Assembly: GCA_040878035.1 (NCBI GenBank)
Contig: JBBDMX010000069.1
Coordinates: 1 to 64,000, forward strand
DNA from: JBBDMX01 sp040878035
GTDB taxonomy: Bacteria; Planctomycetota; Phycisphaerae; Phycisphaerales; Phycisphaeraceae
Direction of reading: 5' to 3'
DNA: 64,000 nt
The translations under genes were made by a program, and so were the position numbers. A model generated the notes under the pieces. It ran no database searches, was not told the origin of the DNA, and was given only the letters and a program-made list of their open reading frames with translations. This document shows positions 25,131 through 33,321 of the stretch, in pieces (within the stretch, counting starts at the first letter, position 1; each line of letters begins with the position of its first letter).

Positions 25131-25212
25131 AGCCGCTTGCGGCTTCGCGCAGCGGGGTGGACCCTTGATGGCGGCGGGACCACCCGGCGTCAGCGCGAAG
25201 CCGCAAGCGGCT
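25131..25212. repeat. Inverted repeat between fliH and fliI
   Basis: The 19-base arm AGCCGCTTGCGGCTTCGCG is mirrored perfectly by CGCGAAGCCGCAAGCGGCT. The last two bases overlap the fliH stop codon. The arm unit GCCGCAAGCGGC also occurs at about 55938-55956 and 57064-57077. Confidence 0.8.
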
Positions 25213-25933
25213 ATTGATCCTCCTCGCGAACATGCGAATCATCCGGCAGCAGCAGTTCCGTGACGCGTCGTAACTGGGTCGCCAACGTCGCGTCGATTCG
25301 TCCCTGGCCGTAGCTCACCACGCAGCCGCCCTGGGCCACGCTCGCGTCGTCGGTCAGCGCGATGCACTGAAATTGCGGAAACTCCTGGGCAAGCTGTGGC
25401 ATGGCTTGTGCAAGCACTTGCCGATCCTGCGGGCAGATGCGCACGATCAGGTCGGCGGGGCGCAAAACATGCGCTAGCGCGTTGGCCAGTTGATCGGTGA
25501 TCACCGTGGCATCGACCTCGACCACGCGATGTACCACGCGTTCGGCCAGCTTCAGCGCCAAGGTCAACACGGCCCGCCGCGCCTCGCGCTCGGTGGTCTG
25601 CCGGTGCTCGTCCCAGCGCGCCAGGTTTTCGGACCACGCCTTGTCCAACGCCGCAAACTGCTCCCCTCTCGCTGCCAGTGCTTCGGTGCGGCCCTGCTGG
25701 CGCCCCTCGTTCACGCCCTGGACCAATCCCTCAGCGTGACCCTTGGCGAATCCCTCGGCGTGCGCCGCGTCGGTGAGCCGCTTGGCGTGCTGGCGGCCTT
25801 GCTCGATGATCAGCTCGGCCTTGGCTTGGGCCGCCTGACGCAGACGCTCGGCCTGCCGGCCCAGGTCGCCCAGGTCCAGGACCACGGCGTCCTTGATCAG
25901 GCCGACAGCGTATTGGGACTTGATTAGCGCCAT
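25211..25933 (-). CDS. fliH: Flagellar assembly protein FliH
   Basis: The peripheral regulator of the FliI ATPase, 240 residues. It has a coiled-coil middle with GxxxG-type repeats (GFAKGHAEGLVQGVNEGRQQ, residues about 61-80) and a C-terminal domain with LALKLAERVVHRVVEVD and VRICPQDRQVLAQAM. Its last codon and stop overlap the arm of the inverted repeat at 25131-25212. It lies between fliG and fliI. Confidence 0.88.
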   Translation of the reverse strand: MALIKSQYAVGLIKDAVVLDLGDLGRQAERLRQAAQAKAELIIEQGRQHAKRLTDAAHAEGFAKGHAEGLVQGVNEGRQQGRTEALAARGEQFAALDKAWSENLARWDEHRQTTEREARRAVLTLALKLAERVVHRVVEVDATVITDQLANALAHVLRPADLIVRICPQDRQVLAQAMPQLAQEFPQFQCIALTDDASVAQGGCVVSYGQGRIDATLATQLRRVTELLLPDDSHVREEDQ

Positions 25934-25973
25934 GGCGAAACAGTTGAATGCAGAAGGAAAAAGAAAAAGTCAG

Positions 25974-26003
25974 GAGGGACGCTTCGCGTCACCCGCTAAA
26001 CGG
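25974..26003. repeat. 'GGGACGCTTCGCGTCACCCG' repeat (copy 2)
   Basis: GACGCTTCGCGTCACCCGCT matches the 18249-18272 element. It ends just before the fliG stop codon, in the fliG-fliH spacer. Confidence 0.7.
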
Positions 26004-26005
26004 GT

Positions 26006-27040
26006 CTAGACGACTAGTTCCTTGTCGCCGCCGCGGCCGGAGATGATGATTTCGCCGGCGTCCTCCAGGCGACGCACGATGTCCACGATGCGCTGCTGCG
26101 CCGCTTCGACGTCCGAGACGCGCACCGGGCCCATGAACTCCATGTCCTCCTTGATGAGCTGCGAGGCACGCTCGGACATGTTCTTGAAAATCTTCTCCTT
26201 CAGTTCGTCGCTGGCGGTCTTGAGCGCCAGGGCCAACTCGTCGTTGTCCACTTCCTTGAGCACAGCCTGGATGCCCTTGTCGTCCACGGCCTTGATGTCC
26301 TCGAAGACGAACATGAGCCGGCGAATCTGCTCCACCAAGTCGGGGTCCTCGGCCTCCAGGCCTTCCATAATGCCCTTCTCCGTGGTGCGATCGACCAGGT
26401 TGAGCATTTCGGCGACAGTCTCGACGCCGCCGATCTTCTCGAACGACTGCGTGAGCATGTTCGCCAGCCGAGCCTCCAGGCCGCGCTCCACTTCGGAGAT
26501 GACCTCGGGGTTGGTCTGCTCCATGTTGGCGACGCGTTTGACGACTTCAATCTGCTTGGGTTGGGGCAGGCCGTTGAGGATATCCGACGCCTTGTGATGC
26601 GGCAGGTGGCTGACGATCAGCGCGATGGTCTGCGGATGCTCGTCTTGAATGAAGGTCAACAGGTTCTGCGTCTCAGCCTTTTGCAGAAAGGCAAAGGGCG
26701 TCTTACGCACCTGCTGGCTGATCTGCTGGAGGATGCGGTCGGCCTCCCCGGCGTCGAGGCTCTTAGACAGGAGCGCTTTGGCGTAATCCAACCCGCCTTC
26801 GTTGGCCCAGCTCTTGGCCAGGGCGATCTGATAGAACTCCTCGACGACCTTGTCGCGCACTTTCTGCGGCACGGCGCCCAGCCCGGCAAGCTCGCGCGTC
26901 ACGTCCTCGACCGCGCGCGGCTCCATCTGCTTGAGCACCAGCGTCGCCGACTCCTGGTCGATCGCCAGCAGCAGGATCGCCGCCTTGCGGATGCCGGGGA
27001 TGGCTTCGTACACGTCGAGATTCTTATTGCTGGGGGCCAT
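26006..27040 (-). CDS. fliG: Flagellar motor switch protein FliG
   Basis: The C-ring torque protein, 344 residues, standard length. Features are the N-terminal KAAILLLAIDQESATLVLK, the middle EHPQTIALIVSHLPHHKASD (EHPQ motif), and the C-terminal charged helix region FEDIKAVDDKGIQAVLKEVD with LKEKIFKNMSERASQLIKED. All domains are complete. It follows fliF by six bases. Confidence 0.96.
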   Translation of the reverse strand: MAPSNKNLDVYEAIPGIRKAAILLLAIDQESATLVLKQMEPRAVEDVTRELAGLGAVPQKVRDKVVEEFYQIALAKSWANEGGLDYAKALLSKSLDAGEADRILQQISQQVRKTPFAFLQKAETQNLLTFIQDEHPQTIALIVSHLPHHKASDILNGLPQPKQIEVVKRVANMEQTNPEVISEVERGLEARLANMLTQSFEKIGGVETVAEMLNLVDRTTEKGIMEGLEAEDPDLVEQIRRLMFVFEDIKAVDDKGIQAVLKEVDNDELALALKTASDELKEKIFKNMSERASQLIKEDMEFMGPVRVSDVEAAQQRIVDIVRRLEDAGEIIISGRGGDKELVV

Positions 27041-27046
27041 ACGCTG

Positions 27047-28672
27047 CTATTCTTCGGTTCGTACCCATTTGCGCACCAGGGTGGCGGCCTCGGTGGGATT
27101 GCCGCGGATCATCTCGCCGATCTGCTCGGCGATCTTGCGGTGGCGCATCTCGTCCTCGTCCAGTTCGACGCCCGCCATGGTGGCGTCGCCCGACTCGACT
27201 TCGCCGACCAGATCGTCCTCGACGGGGAGCATGGGGGGCACGCCCGCCATTTCCTGAGCGGTGGGCATGGGCGGCACCTGGGTCGCTTTGCGCGCCATCA
27301 TGACCATCAGCCCCAGCGCCAGCACGCCCAGCACGGTAGGGATCATCCACTTGGAGCCGACCATCACCGCCAGGGTGGACGCCGGCCCGCCGGCCTCCGC
27401 CGACACAGGCATGAACATGGTGTGATCGGGAATCATGTGCGCCTTGACCACGCCCTTGCCCGTCGCCGCGATCAACGGCTCGACCTGCGACTCGATCTGC
27501 GCCAATTGCTGCGTGACCAGCGGAGCCAAGGCCGTGTCGTCGGGCTCCTTGGCGTCGGCCTTGCCCTGGGTGTAAATCCTGGCGAAGAAGCTGCGCGGCA
27601 CGTTGACCGTGACGTTGATCTGCTGCACGTTGTGGCCGGATTCGACGGTCTGCACGTCCTTGGTGATCTTGGTATCGAGAAATTCGGTCAAGGTCTCGCT
27701 GCTCTTGTCCGAGGATCCGGCCCCGCCGCCGGATTCGATGTCCACGCCCGTGTTGGAGCGCGCGCCCGGGGCGCCGGCCATGGCCGTGTCGCGCCGTTCG
27801 GTCTCGACTGATCGCTCGCTTCGCAGCGGCTGATTCCGCTCATACTCGCGCTCGCTGACCGTTCGGTGCACCGTCGGATCGGTCTGCACGTTGACCGCGA
27901 CGATCACGCCGGGGATATACGACAGCACTTCATTGATCTTCTCGCGGTGATACGTCTCGAGCTTCTGCACGAACTCCATGGCCTCGGCGGCAAAGGCGTC
28001 GCTGCCGCTCTTGACGGTGAACTGCCGACCGGCGTTGGCGTCGATCACCACCACGTCCTGGGGGGTCATCTCGGCCACGGCGCCGGCGACCAGGCCCGCC
28101 ACGGCCTCGACCATCGCCTTGTCCACCTTGCGCGGCGCCTGCATGACTACGTTGACCGAGGCGCTGGGGCGAACCGTCCGCCGCCCAAAGCCGCGGTCCT
28201 CCGGCATCGAGACCATCACGTCGGCGCCGCGAACGCCCACCATTTTGCTCACGATCGCCGCCAGCACCTTCTGTTTGGCCAGCAGAAAGGCCTGTTTGTT
28301 CTGCTCATTGCTTGTCCAGGGATTCTGGTTGAGCACCAGGCTGTCAAACGCCGCGGCGGTGTTGGCGGTCATCAGGTCGCTGCGCTGGAGGACGACCAGG
28401 GCGTCGATCTGCTTGTCGGCGGGGACCATGACCTGGCCGTTGGTGATTTGCGTCTTGATGCCCGCGGCATTGAGGCGGTCCACCACTTCGCCCTGCCGCT
28501 CGCCGGCAAAGGCGCTGATGGCCACCATCTCCGGGCTGGCGGCATACTGGAGCACGACGAAAATGATCACCCCCGCCAGCGCCACCAGCGTCGCCACGAG
28601 CAGGCGCTCGGCGACGGTCAGGTTGCCGAACAGGACGCGAATCTGCGCCCATGAATTGCGAACGAATTGCAT
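27047..28672 (-). CDS. fliF: Flagellar MS-ring protein FliF
   Basis: The MS-ring subunit, 541 residues. It has an N-terminal membrane helix (about 18-40), then YscJ/FliF domains with GIKTQITNGQVMVPADKQID, and a C-terminal membrane helix (near residues 442-460, PTVLGVLALGLMVMMARKA) and a cytoplasmic tail that binds FliG. GGAGG seven bases before the ATG at 28672 fixes the start; the longer frame upstream is repeat DNA. It is the fourth gene after the sigma-54 promoter. Confidence 0.95.
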   Translation of the reverse strand: MQFVRNSWAQIRVLFGNLTVAERLLVATLVALAGVIIFVVLQYAASPEMVAISAFAGERQGEVVDRLNAAGIKTQITNGQVMVPADKQIDALVVLQRSDLMTANTAAAFDSLVLNQNPWTSNEQNKQAFLLAKQKVLAAIVSKMVGVRGADVMVSMPEDRGFGRRTVRPSASVNVVMQAPRKVDKAMVEAVAGLVAGAVAEMTPQDVVVIDANAGRQFTVKSGSDAFAAEAMEFVQKLETYHREKINEVLSYIPGVIVAVNVQTDPTVHRTVSEREYERNQPLRSERSVETERRDTAMAGAPGARSNTGVDIESGGGAGSSDKSSETLTEFLDTKITKDVQTVESGHNVQQINVTVNVPRSFFARIYTQGKADAKEPDDTALAPLVTQQLAQIESQVEPLIAATGKGVVKAHMIPDHTMFMPVSAEAGGPASTLAVMVGSKWMIPTVLGVLALGLMVMMARKATQVPPMPTAQEMAGVPPMLPVEDDLVGEVESGDATMAGVELDEDEMRHRKIAEQIGEMIRGNPTEAATLVRKWVRTEE

Positions 28673-28722
28673 AGGTCGGCCTCCATGCCGCTGTCGGATC
28701 GGACGTTTCTTGTGCTTCACAA

Positions 28723-28750
28723 GAGGGACGCTGCGCGTCACCCGCTAAAC
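28723..28750. repeat. 'GGGACGCTGCGCGTCACCCG' repeat (copy 3)
   Basis: GAGGGACGCTGCGCGTCACC followed by CGCTAAAC is nearly identical to the copies at 18249 and 25974. It lies in the fliE-fliF spacer. Confidence 0.7.
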
Positions 28751-28771
28751 GCCGATCATTGTCGTTATTGC

Positions 28772-29098
28772 TTACACGCGCATTTGCTTGATCTCGTCAT
28801 ACGCCGCCACCATTTTGTTACGCACCTGTACGAGCATCTGGAACGCCAAGTCGGCCTTCTGCTTGGCCATCATGACGCTCGAGTAATCGTCGCGCCGACC
28901 CGCCGCCAGGTCTTCAATCGCGTGCTGCGCATCCTGCTGGAGGTGGTTGACCTGCTCGATGTGGTCCATCAGCACATCTTTGAAGCTGGGACCTGACGAC
29001 GCACCCGACGCGCCCGACGGATCCATGGGCTGGATCGACTGCATCGGCCGGACCGCGGCGATTCCGGGGGTGCTGACTAGTCCTAAAGGGTCGCTCAT
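28772..29098 (-). CDS. fliE: Flagellar rod-MS ring adapter FliE
   Basis: Joins the MS ring to the rod; 108 residues. After a variable Pro/Ser N terminus, the family core FKDVLMDHIEQVNHLQQDAQ and MMAKQKADLAFQMLVQVRNK followed by AYDEIKQMRV is intact. It sits between flgC and fliF, the standard order flgB-flgC-fliE-fliF. Confidence 0.93.
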   Translation of the reverse strand: MSDPLGLVSTPGIAAVRPMQSIQPMDPSGASGASSGPSFKDVLMDHIEQVNHLQQDAQHAIEDLAAGRRDDYSSVMMAKQKADLAFQMLVQVRNKMVAAYDEIKQMRV

Positions 29099-29121
29099 GA
29101 CTCACCCTGATGCAAAATCGC

Positions 29122-29526
29122 TCACGCCAGCAGGCGCAGGCTCGCTTCGATCATCTGTTTGGTCGCTTGCGCGGCCGTGATGTTGGCTTCGTACGCCCGG
29201 CTGGCTTCCATGGCGTTGATCATCTCAAACGCCGGATCGATATTGGGGTAATCCACGTAACCGCTGGTATCGGCGTTGGGATCGCCCGGATCGTACACCT
29301 TGCGGAAGGGCGACTGGTCCAGGTCGATCCGTGTCACGTGCACGCCCTGGCTGTTGCCTGTAGCCGGATCACCCGTGGCAAACACGGGGATGCGCCGGCG
29401 AAACGGAGCGTAGTTGCCCTCGGTGTCGTAGATGGCATCGCGGTTGGCGACGTTGGCGGAGATCACGTCCAGGCGCGTCCGCTGCGCCACCAAGGCTGAT
29501 GTCGAGATGTCCAGTGCGCCGAACAT
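29122..29526 (-). CDS. flgC: Flagellar rod protein FlgC
   Basis: A proximal rod protein, 134 residues. The N-terminal rod signature is ALDISTSALVAQRTRLDVIS followed by ANVANRDA, the middle YVDYPNIDPAFEMINAMEAS is typical, and the C terminus RAYEANITAAQATKQMIEAS forms the D0 helix. It is full length for the family and lies between flgB and fliE. Confidence 0.94.
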   Translation of the reverse strand: MFGALDISTSALVAQRTRLDVISANVANRDAIYDTEGNYAPFRRRIPVFATGDPATGNSQGVHVTRIDLDQSPFRKVYDPGDPNADTSGYVDYPNIDPAFEMINAMEASRAYEANITAAQATKQMIEASLRLLA

Positions 29527-29548
29527 GGGTCAATCCTCGTTTGGTCGG

Positions 29549-29980
29549 TCAGAGCCGTTCGCGGATGGCGACGTTGATGACGGCGATCTCGCTGCGCAGC
29601 AGTTCCAGGCCCGTGCGATGCGCCATGGTGTTTTCCGCCAGGTGCTGCATGAGCCGTTCCAGGTCGCGGTTGTTCTGGTCGTGAAAGAGAATGCCCTGGT
29701 TGTCGCGATTGGGCGAGGTTTCGATGCCGTTCTTTCCGAAGCGCAATTCGCGGGTGTCCTGCACGTCCAGGGGCCCGGCAGGGTTGGCGGACTGACGTCG
29801 GCGATCGATCGCCTGCCGCAAGGTCGCCTGGAACGACGCGGTGGAGAGGTCGCGGGGCTTGAAGTACGGCGTGGAAACATTGGCGATGTCATCAACCAGC
29901 ACGCGCTGGCGGGCCTCGGTGAACTGCACCAGGCGCTGGAGCACGGGCAACGCGCCCCCGCTGAGAAGGTCATCCATCAT
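29549..29980 (-). CDS. flgB: Flagellar rod protein FlgB
   Basis: A proximal rod protein, 143 residues, and the first gene of the structural operon. It has LVQFTEARQRVLVDDIANVS followed by TPYFKPRDLS near the N terminus and LLRSEIAVINVAIRERL at the C terminus. GGAGG six bases before the ATG at 29980 selects this start over the longer frame. A sigma-54 promoter lies about 45 bases upstream of the start codon. Confidence 0.92.
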   Translation of the reverse strand: MMDDLLSGGALPVLQRLVQFTEARQRVLVDDIANVSTPYFKPRDLSTASFQATLRQAIDRRRQSANPAGPLDVQDTRELRFGKNGIETSPNRDNQGILFHDQNNRDLERLMQHLAENTMAHRTGLELLRSEIAVINVAIRERL

Positions 29981-30025
29981 GGCGAACCTCCGAGGCTGCG
30001 AGGCTGGACTTGAAGCACAGCGCGT

Positions 30026-30041
30026 GCAAGGCGGATGCCAC
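30026..30041 (-). promoter_or_regulatory. Sigma-54 (-24/-12) promoter for the flgB operon
   Basis: On the minus strand the sequence is TGGCATC-CGCC-TTGCA, matching the consensus TGGCACG-N4-TTGCA in the GG and GC core with the exact 16-base frame. Transcription would begin about 12 bases downstream and run into flgB. The sigma-54 activator gene is immediately upstream. Confidence 0.75.
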
Positions 30042-30055
30042 AACCCTTAGGAGTG

Positions 30056-30143
30056 CGACGGCCTTGACGCCGCTTTGGCTTATCGCGCAACGGATGCGGC
30101 TCCGCCGCAAGCCAAAGCGGTGTCGTCGCCACCGCAGTCCAGA
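30056..30143. repeat. Palindromic repeat 'GCCGCTTTGGCTT' (copy 2)
   Basis: Intergenic copy of the repeat inside the permease gene (2282-2375). GCCGCTTTGGCTT pairs with AAGCCAAAGCGG, followed by TGTCGTCGCCACCGC. It lies just upstream of the sigma-54 promoter, where activator binding sites would be expected. Confidence 0.7.
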
Positions 30144-30201
30144 ATAGCCATCGCGCAACGGCGCAATATCTGCGCGGTTAGCCGGCAATTTCTGCGCGAT
30201 G

Positions 30202-31614
30202 TTACAGCGTCTGGGCGACAAGGTTCATTTCCTTCCACTTCTTGAGTTTGAGTCCCAGCGTGCGCACGCCGATGCCCAGGGCCTGGGCGGTTCGCACACG
30301 ATTGCCCTGGTATTGCCCCAGCGTGTGAATGATCTGTTCGCGCTCGACTTCCTCGAGCTTTCGCGTGGAGGCGGCGGGCATGGTGACGAACGACGCCGGC
30401 GCCGCGAAACCCGCAAAGCGTTGCACGGCGGGCAGCGGCATCGGCGGCGCCACCAGCCAGGGCTGGATCGTGCCGGCGGTGATCTGACTTTCACGGCTGA
30501 GCACGCTGGCGCGCTCGCAGATGTTCTGCAATTCGCGCACGTTGCCCGGCCAGGCGTAGGCCTGCATCAGTCCCAGGGCCTCGGCGTCAAAACGCTTGGG
30601 CTCGCGACCTTCGCGCAAGCCGACCTGCGCCAGAAAATGCTCGGTCAGCAGTGGCACGTCCTCCAGGCGCTCGCGCAGCGGCGGCACGCTGATGGGCAGC
30701 ACGTTGAGCCGGTAATACAGGTCCTGGCGGAAATCGCCCTGCGCCACATAACGCCCCAGGTCGCGGTTGGTCGTGGCCACCACCCGCACGTCCACGTTCA
30801 TCGTGTAGCTCGAACCGACACGCTCGAACTGCTGCTCCTGAAGCACGCGCAACAGCTTGGCCTGCAATTCGGAGCTGATCTCGCTGATCTCGTCCAGCAG
30901 CAGGGTGCCGGCGTCGGCCAGTTCGAAGCGGCCCTTGCGCAGGGTGTCGGCACCGGTGAAAGCGCCCTTTTCGTGGCCGAACAACTCGCTCTCGAGCAGG
31001 CTGCTGGACAAGGCGGCGCAGTTGACCGCCAGCATGACGCGATTTCGCCGCAGACTGTGTGCGTGCACAGTTCGTGCGATCACTTCCTTGCCCGTCCCCG
31101 ACTCGCCGCAGATCAGCACCGTGCCCGAGCTGTGGGCGATCTGTTGGATCTGCTGCGCCAGGTTGCGCATGGCGGGAGACCGCCCCACCAGCACCGGCGT
31201 GGCGCTGTGCGCCTGCTGCGTGCTGCGCAGCGCGGCGTTCTCCTCCACCAGCCGGCGATGCTCCACCGCCCGCCGCATCGTCATGATCAGTTGATCGCCC
31301 TCAAACGGCTTCTGGATGAAGTCAAAGGCGCCTTCCTTCATGGCGCGCACGGCGTCATTCACCGTGCCGTAGGCGGTCATGAGCACCACGGGCAGCGATT
31401 CATCGGCGGCGCGCAGGCGCGCCAGCAGTTGGAGGCCGTCCATCTCCGGCATCTTCAGGTCGGTCAGCACCGCGGCGGGCCGATGCTTACCGAGCATAGT
31501 CAGCGCGGTGTTGCCGTCGGCGGCGACGACGACCTGATAGCCGGCGCGTTGGAGCGTGACGCCCACGCTGTCGCGCATCATCTGCTTATCGTCCACGATG
31601 AGAATCTTGCTCAT
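30202..31614 (-). CDS. Sigma-54-dependent response regulator (NtrC family, flagellar)
   Basis: A 470-residue transcription activator. The receiver domain (1-120) begins KILIVDDKQMMRDSV, with phospho-acceptor Asp in AVLTDLKMPEMDG. The AAA+ domain has Walker A CGESGTGKEVIARTVH, the sigma-54 contact loop GAFTGA and the arginine-rich LPPLRERLED-type segment. A Fis-type helix-turn-helix closes it (NRVRTAQALGIGVRTLGLKL). It overlaps the kinase gene upstream by ATGA at 31611-31614, and a sigma-54 promoter lies downstream before flgB. It probably plays the FlgR role for this flagellar operon. Confidence 0.9.
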   Translation of the reverse strand: MSKILIVDDKQMMRDSVGVTLQRAGYQVVVAADGNTALTMLGKHRPAAVLTDLKMPEMDGLQLLARLRAADESLPVVLMTAYGTVNDAVRAMKEGAFDFIQKPFEGDQLIMTMRRAVEHRRLVEENAALRSTQQAHSATPVLVGRSPAMRNLAQQIQQIAHSSGTVLICGESGTGKEVIARTVHAHSLRRNRVMLAVNCAALSSSLLESELFGHEKGAFTGADTLRKGRFELADAGTLLLDEISEISSELQAKLLRVLQEQQFERVGSSYTMNVDVRVVATTNRDLGRYVAQGDFRQDLYYRLNVLPISVPPLRERLEDVPLLTEHFLAQVGLREGREPKRFDAEALGLMQAYAWPGNVRELQNICERASVLSRESQITAGTIQPWLVAPPMPLPAVQRFAGFAAPASFVTMPAASTRKLEEVEREQIIHTLGQYQGNRVRTAQALGIGVRTLGLKLKKWKEMNLVAQTL

Positions 31615-32558
31615 GCACACGCTCCATCGAAGACGGGCGGCGAAGCCCACCGGACCGCCGCAGCTACGAATGTGGGCGGTTCTGGCGCCGCCGGTAACGA
31701 CAAGTCGAACACCGCGCCGCCTGCGGGGGATTCATTCCGCGCCGTGATGGCGCCGCCGTGGGCGTCCACAATGCGGTGTACGATCGCCAATCCCAGGCCG
31801 GTGCCGGTGTTCCGAGTGGTGAAAAACGGGTTGAAAATACGGTCGATGTCGTGCTGGGCCATGCCCGGCCCGGTGTCGGCAACGGTGATGAGGACCTGAC
31901 GGTCATCCTGCCGCACCGACAGCGTCAGGGTGCGTTCCCGGCCGCGCACCGGCCGCTCGGTCATCGCTTCAACGGCGTTGCGGATCAGGTTGACCAGGGC
32001 CTGATGCAGCAGGTCGGCGTCGGCGTAGAGGGTGATTTCTTCCGCTCCCTGGGCGACCATGACCCGGATTGGCCCGCTGCGCAAGGCCGAATCGTGAATC
32101 GCCAGGGCACGCGCCAGCACCTCGCCGGCGTTCAACGTCACCGGCCGGGGCTCGACTTCGCGGGCAAAACTCAGCACATCGTTGACCACGGCATCGAGTC
32201 CGCGCACGGCCGAGCCGATCTTACGTGCCGTCTCGGCACTGCCCTGGAGGCGCGGTTCACGGACCAGATCCTGCGTGAGCATTCCGGCGTAGAGTTGAAT
32301 GGCGCCCAGCGGATTGCGCACTTCGTGGGCGATGCCCGCCGCCATCTCCCCCAGCGCCGCCAGGCGCTTGGAGCGCTGTAGCGCCGCATCGGCGCTGGCC
32401 AACTGCTCCTGGAGCCGGGTGACCTGGTCCTTCAGGGCCACGTGGCTCCGCTGAAGGTTCTCAGTCACCTGATTGTACGCACTGATAATCTGCGCCAAGT
32501 CCGTCAGACGGTCGTCGGCGCGCGTCGGTGCGAGGTTGGGTGACAAGGCAACGGTCAT
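31611..32558 (-). CDS. Soluble sensor histidine kinase (FlgS-like)
   Basis: A 315-residue cytoplasmic kinase without membrane helices. After an N-terminal coiled coil (30-70), the H-box is MAAGIAHEVRNPLGAIQLYA, followed by the ATPase domain with NLIRNAVEAM (N box), ADTGPGMAQHDI (G1), FNPFFTTRNTGTGLGLAIV (F and G2). It lies before, and overlaps, the NtrC-type regulator, so the two make a cognate pair. What it senses is not shown; in Campylobacter the equivalent pair monitors export-gate assembly. Confidence 0.88.
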   Translation of the reverse strand: MTVALSPNLAPTRADDRLTDLAQIISAYNQVTENLQRSHVALKDQVTRLQEQLASADAALQRSKRLAALGEMAAGIAHEVRNPLGAIQLYAGMLTQDLVREPRLQGSAETARKIGSAVRGLDAVVNDVLSFAREVEPRPVTLNAGEVLARALAIHDSALRSGPIRVMVAQGAEEITLYADADLLHQALVNLIRNAVEAMTERPVRGRERTLTLSVRQDDRQVLITVADTGPGMAQHDIDRIFNPFFTTRNTGTGLGLAIVHRIVDAHGGAITARNESPAGGAVFDLSLPAAPEPPTFVAAAVRWASPPVFDGACA

Positions 32559-32584
32559 GAGCGATCATCTCGATACCAGCCGCA

Positions 32585-32615
32585 AACAAGATTGATCAGG
32601 TTCATCCCTGTTGAT
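32585..32615. repeat. 'TTCATCCCTGTTGATC' single arm
   Basis: GATCAGGTTCATCCCTGTTG followed by ATCGG resembles the GGATGAAC family of arms. It overlaps the end of the FlgN-like gene, whose last codons (DQQG, stop) fall within it. Confidence 0.45.
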
Positions 32616-33081
32616 CGGTGAGCCTGCTGACGGAGGCGGAAGCGCCGCCCGCGCCGCGATACGAGTGCGCCGCCCGGCCGCCACGATTCATCCGGCCCAG
32701 TTCCTGACCATAGCGCCCCTGCACTTCGCGCAGGCGCCGGCAATCGCGGTCATCCTGGGCCACGATCTGATCGCGCACGGCACTGATCTGCTCCACCAGT
32801 TGCGCGATGCGCGTGCGGTCCTGGGCCGCCAGGCGCGGCAACCACTCCAGCCAGCCCAGGCGAAACGGTTCGAGTTCCTTGTTGATGGCGTCCAGTTCGT
32901 CGATGTGGCGCTGCCGGCGCTGAAGCAACGAGAGCAGGGCATCGGCGTCGGCCTGTTCGACCAGGCCGCTCTGCTGATTGCCCAACGCCTGGATTTGTTC
33001 GTACACGCCGTGCTGCTTGCGCAGAAGCGCGACCAGGTGTGGGACTTGGGCGTCGGAAATGGGGGTTTGTGCCGCGGTCAT
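32602..33081 (-). CDS. FlgN-like flagellar export chaperone
   Basis: A 159-residue, mainly helical protein. VPHLVALLRKQHGVYEQIQA and a Gln/Asp-rich ADALLSLLQRRQRHIDELDA then INKELEPFRLGWLEWLPRL fit the FlgN chaperone pattern, which binds hook-filament junction proteins before export. FlgK and FlgL, the usual clients, are not in this window. The protein ends in a Gly/Arg/Ser tail, and its final residues and stop are in repeat-like DNA. Confidence 0.7.
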   Translation of the reverse strand: MTAAQTPISDAQVPHLVALLRKQHGVYEQIQALGNQQSGLVEQADADALLSLLQRRQRHIDELDAINKELEPFRLGWLEWLPRLAAQDRTRIAQLVEQISAVRDQIVAQDDRDCRRLREVQGRYGQELGRMNRGGRAAHSYRGAGGASASVSRLTDQQG

Positions 33082-33224
33082 CCATGACCCTCGTTTGAGA
33101 CCTGCGAGCCTCCGCTCGCCATCGGTGTGCAGCGCAATTGTTGCGCCGCTTGGCCATTCATCGGATGGGCTGGCGATGGAACGTTAGTCTTTTCATGAAC
33201 GGAGAGCCGTCTCCCCTGGGCCAC

Positions 33225-33305
33225 CAAGCCGGACCTGAGGTCTTCCGAAGGTCCGGATTCCCGGAGCCAGGAAATCCGGGGCTTCGCGGACTCAGCCCCG
33301 GCTTG
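33225..33305. repeat. Palindromic repeat, CCGGACCTGAG family (copy 3)
   Basis: The ends CAAGCCGGACCTGAGG and CTCAGCCCCGGCTTG are complementary, with CGAAGGTCCGGATTCC inside. It fills the spacer between the TPR gene and the FlgN-like gene. Confidence 0.75.
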
Positions 33306-33321
33306 GGGGAGAGGGGGTCGA

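Noticed and set aside
25099..25242. N-terminal extension of fliI
   Set aside because: It runs through the perfect inverted repeat between fliH and fliI and is not like FliI.
33110..33185. Second sigma-54 promoter upstream of the FlgN-like gene
   Set aside because: A TGGC and a GCAA are present, but the core spacing is one base short and the rest does not fit.
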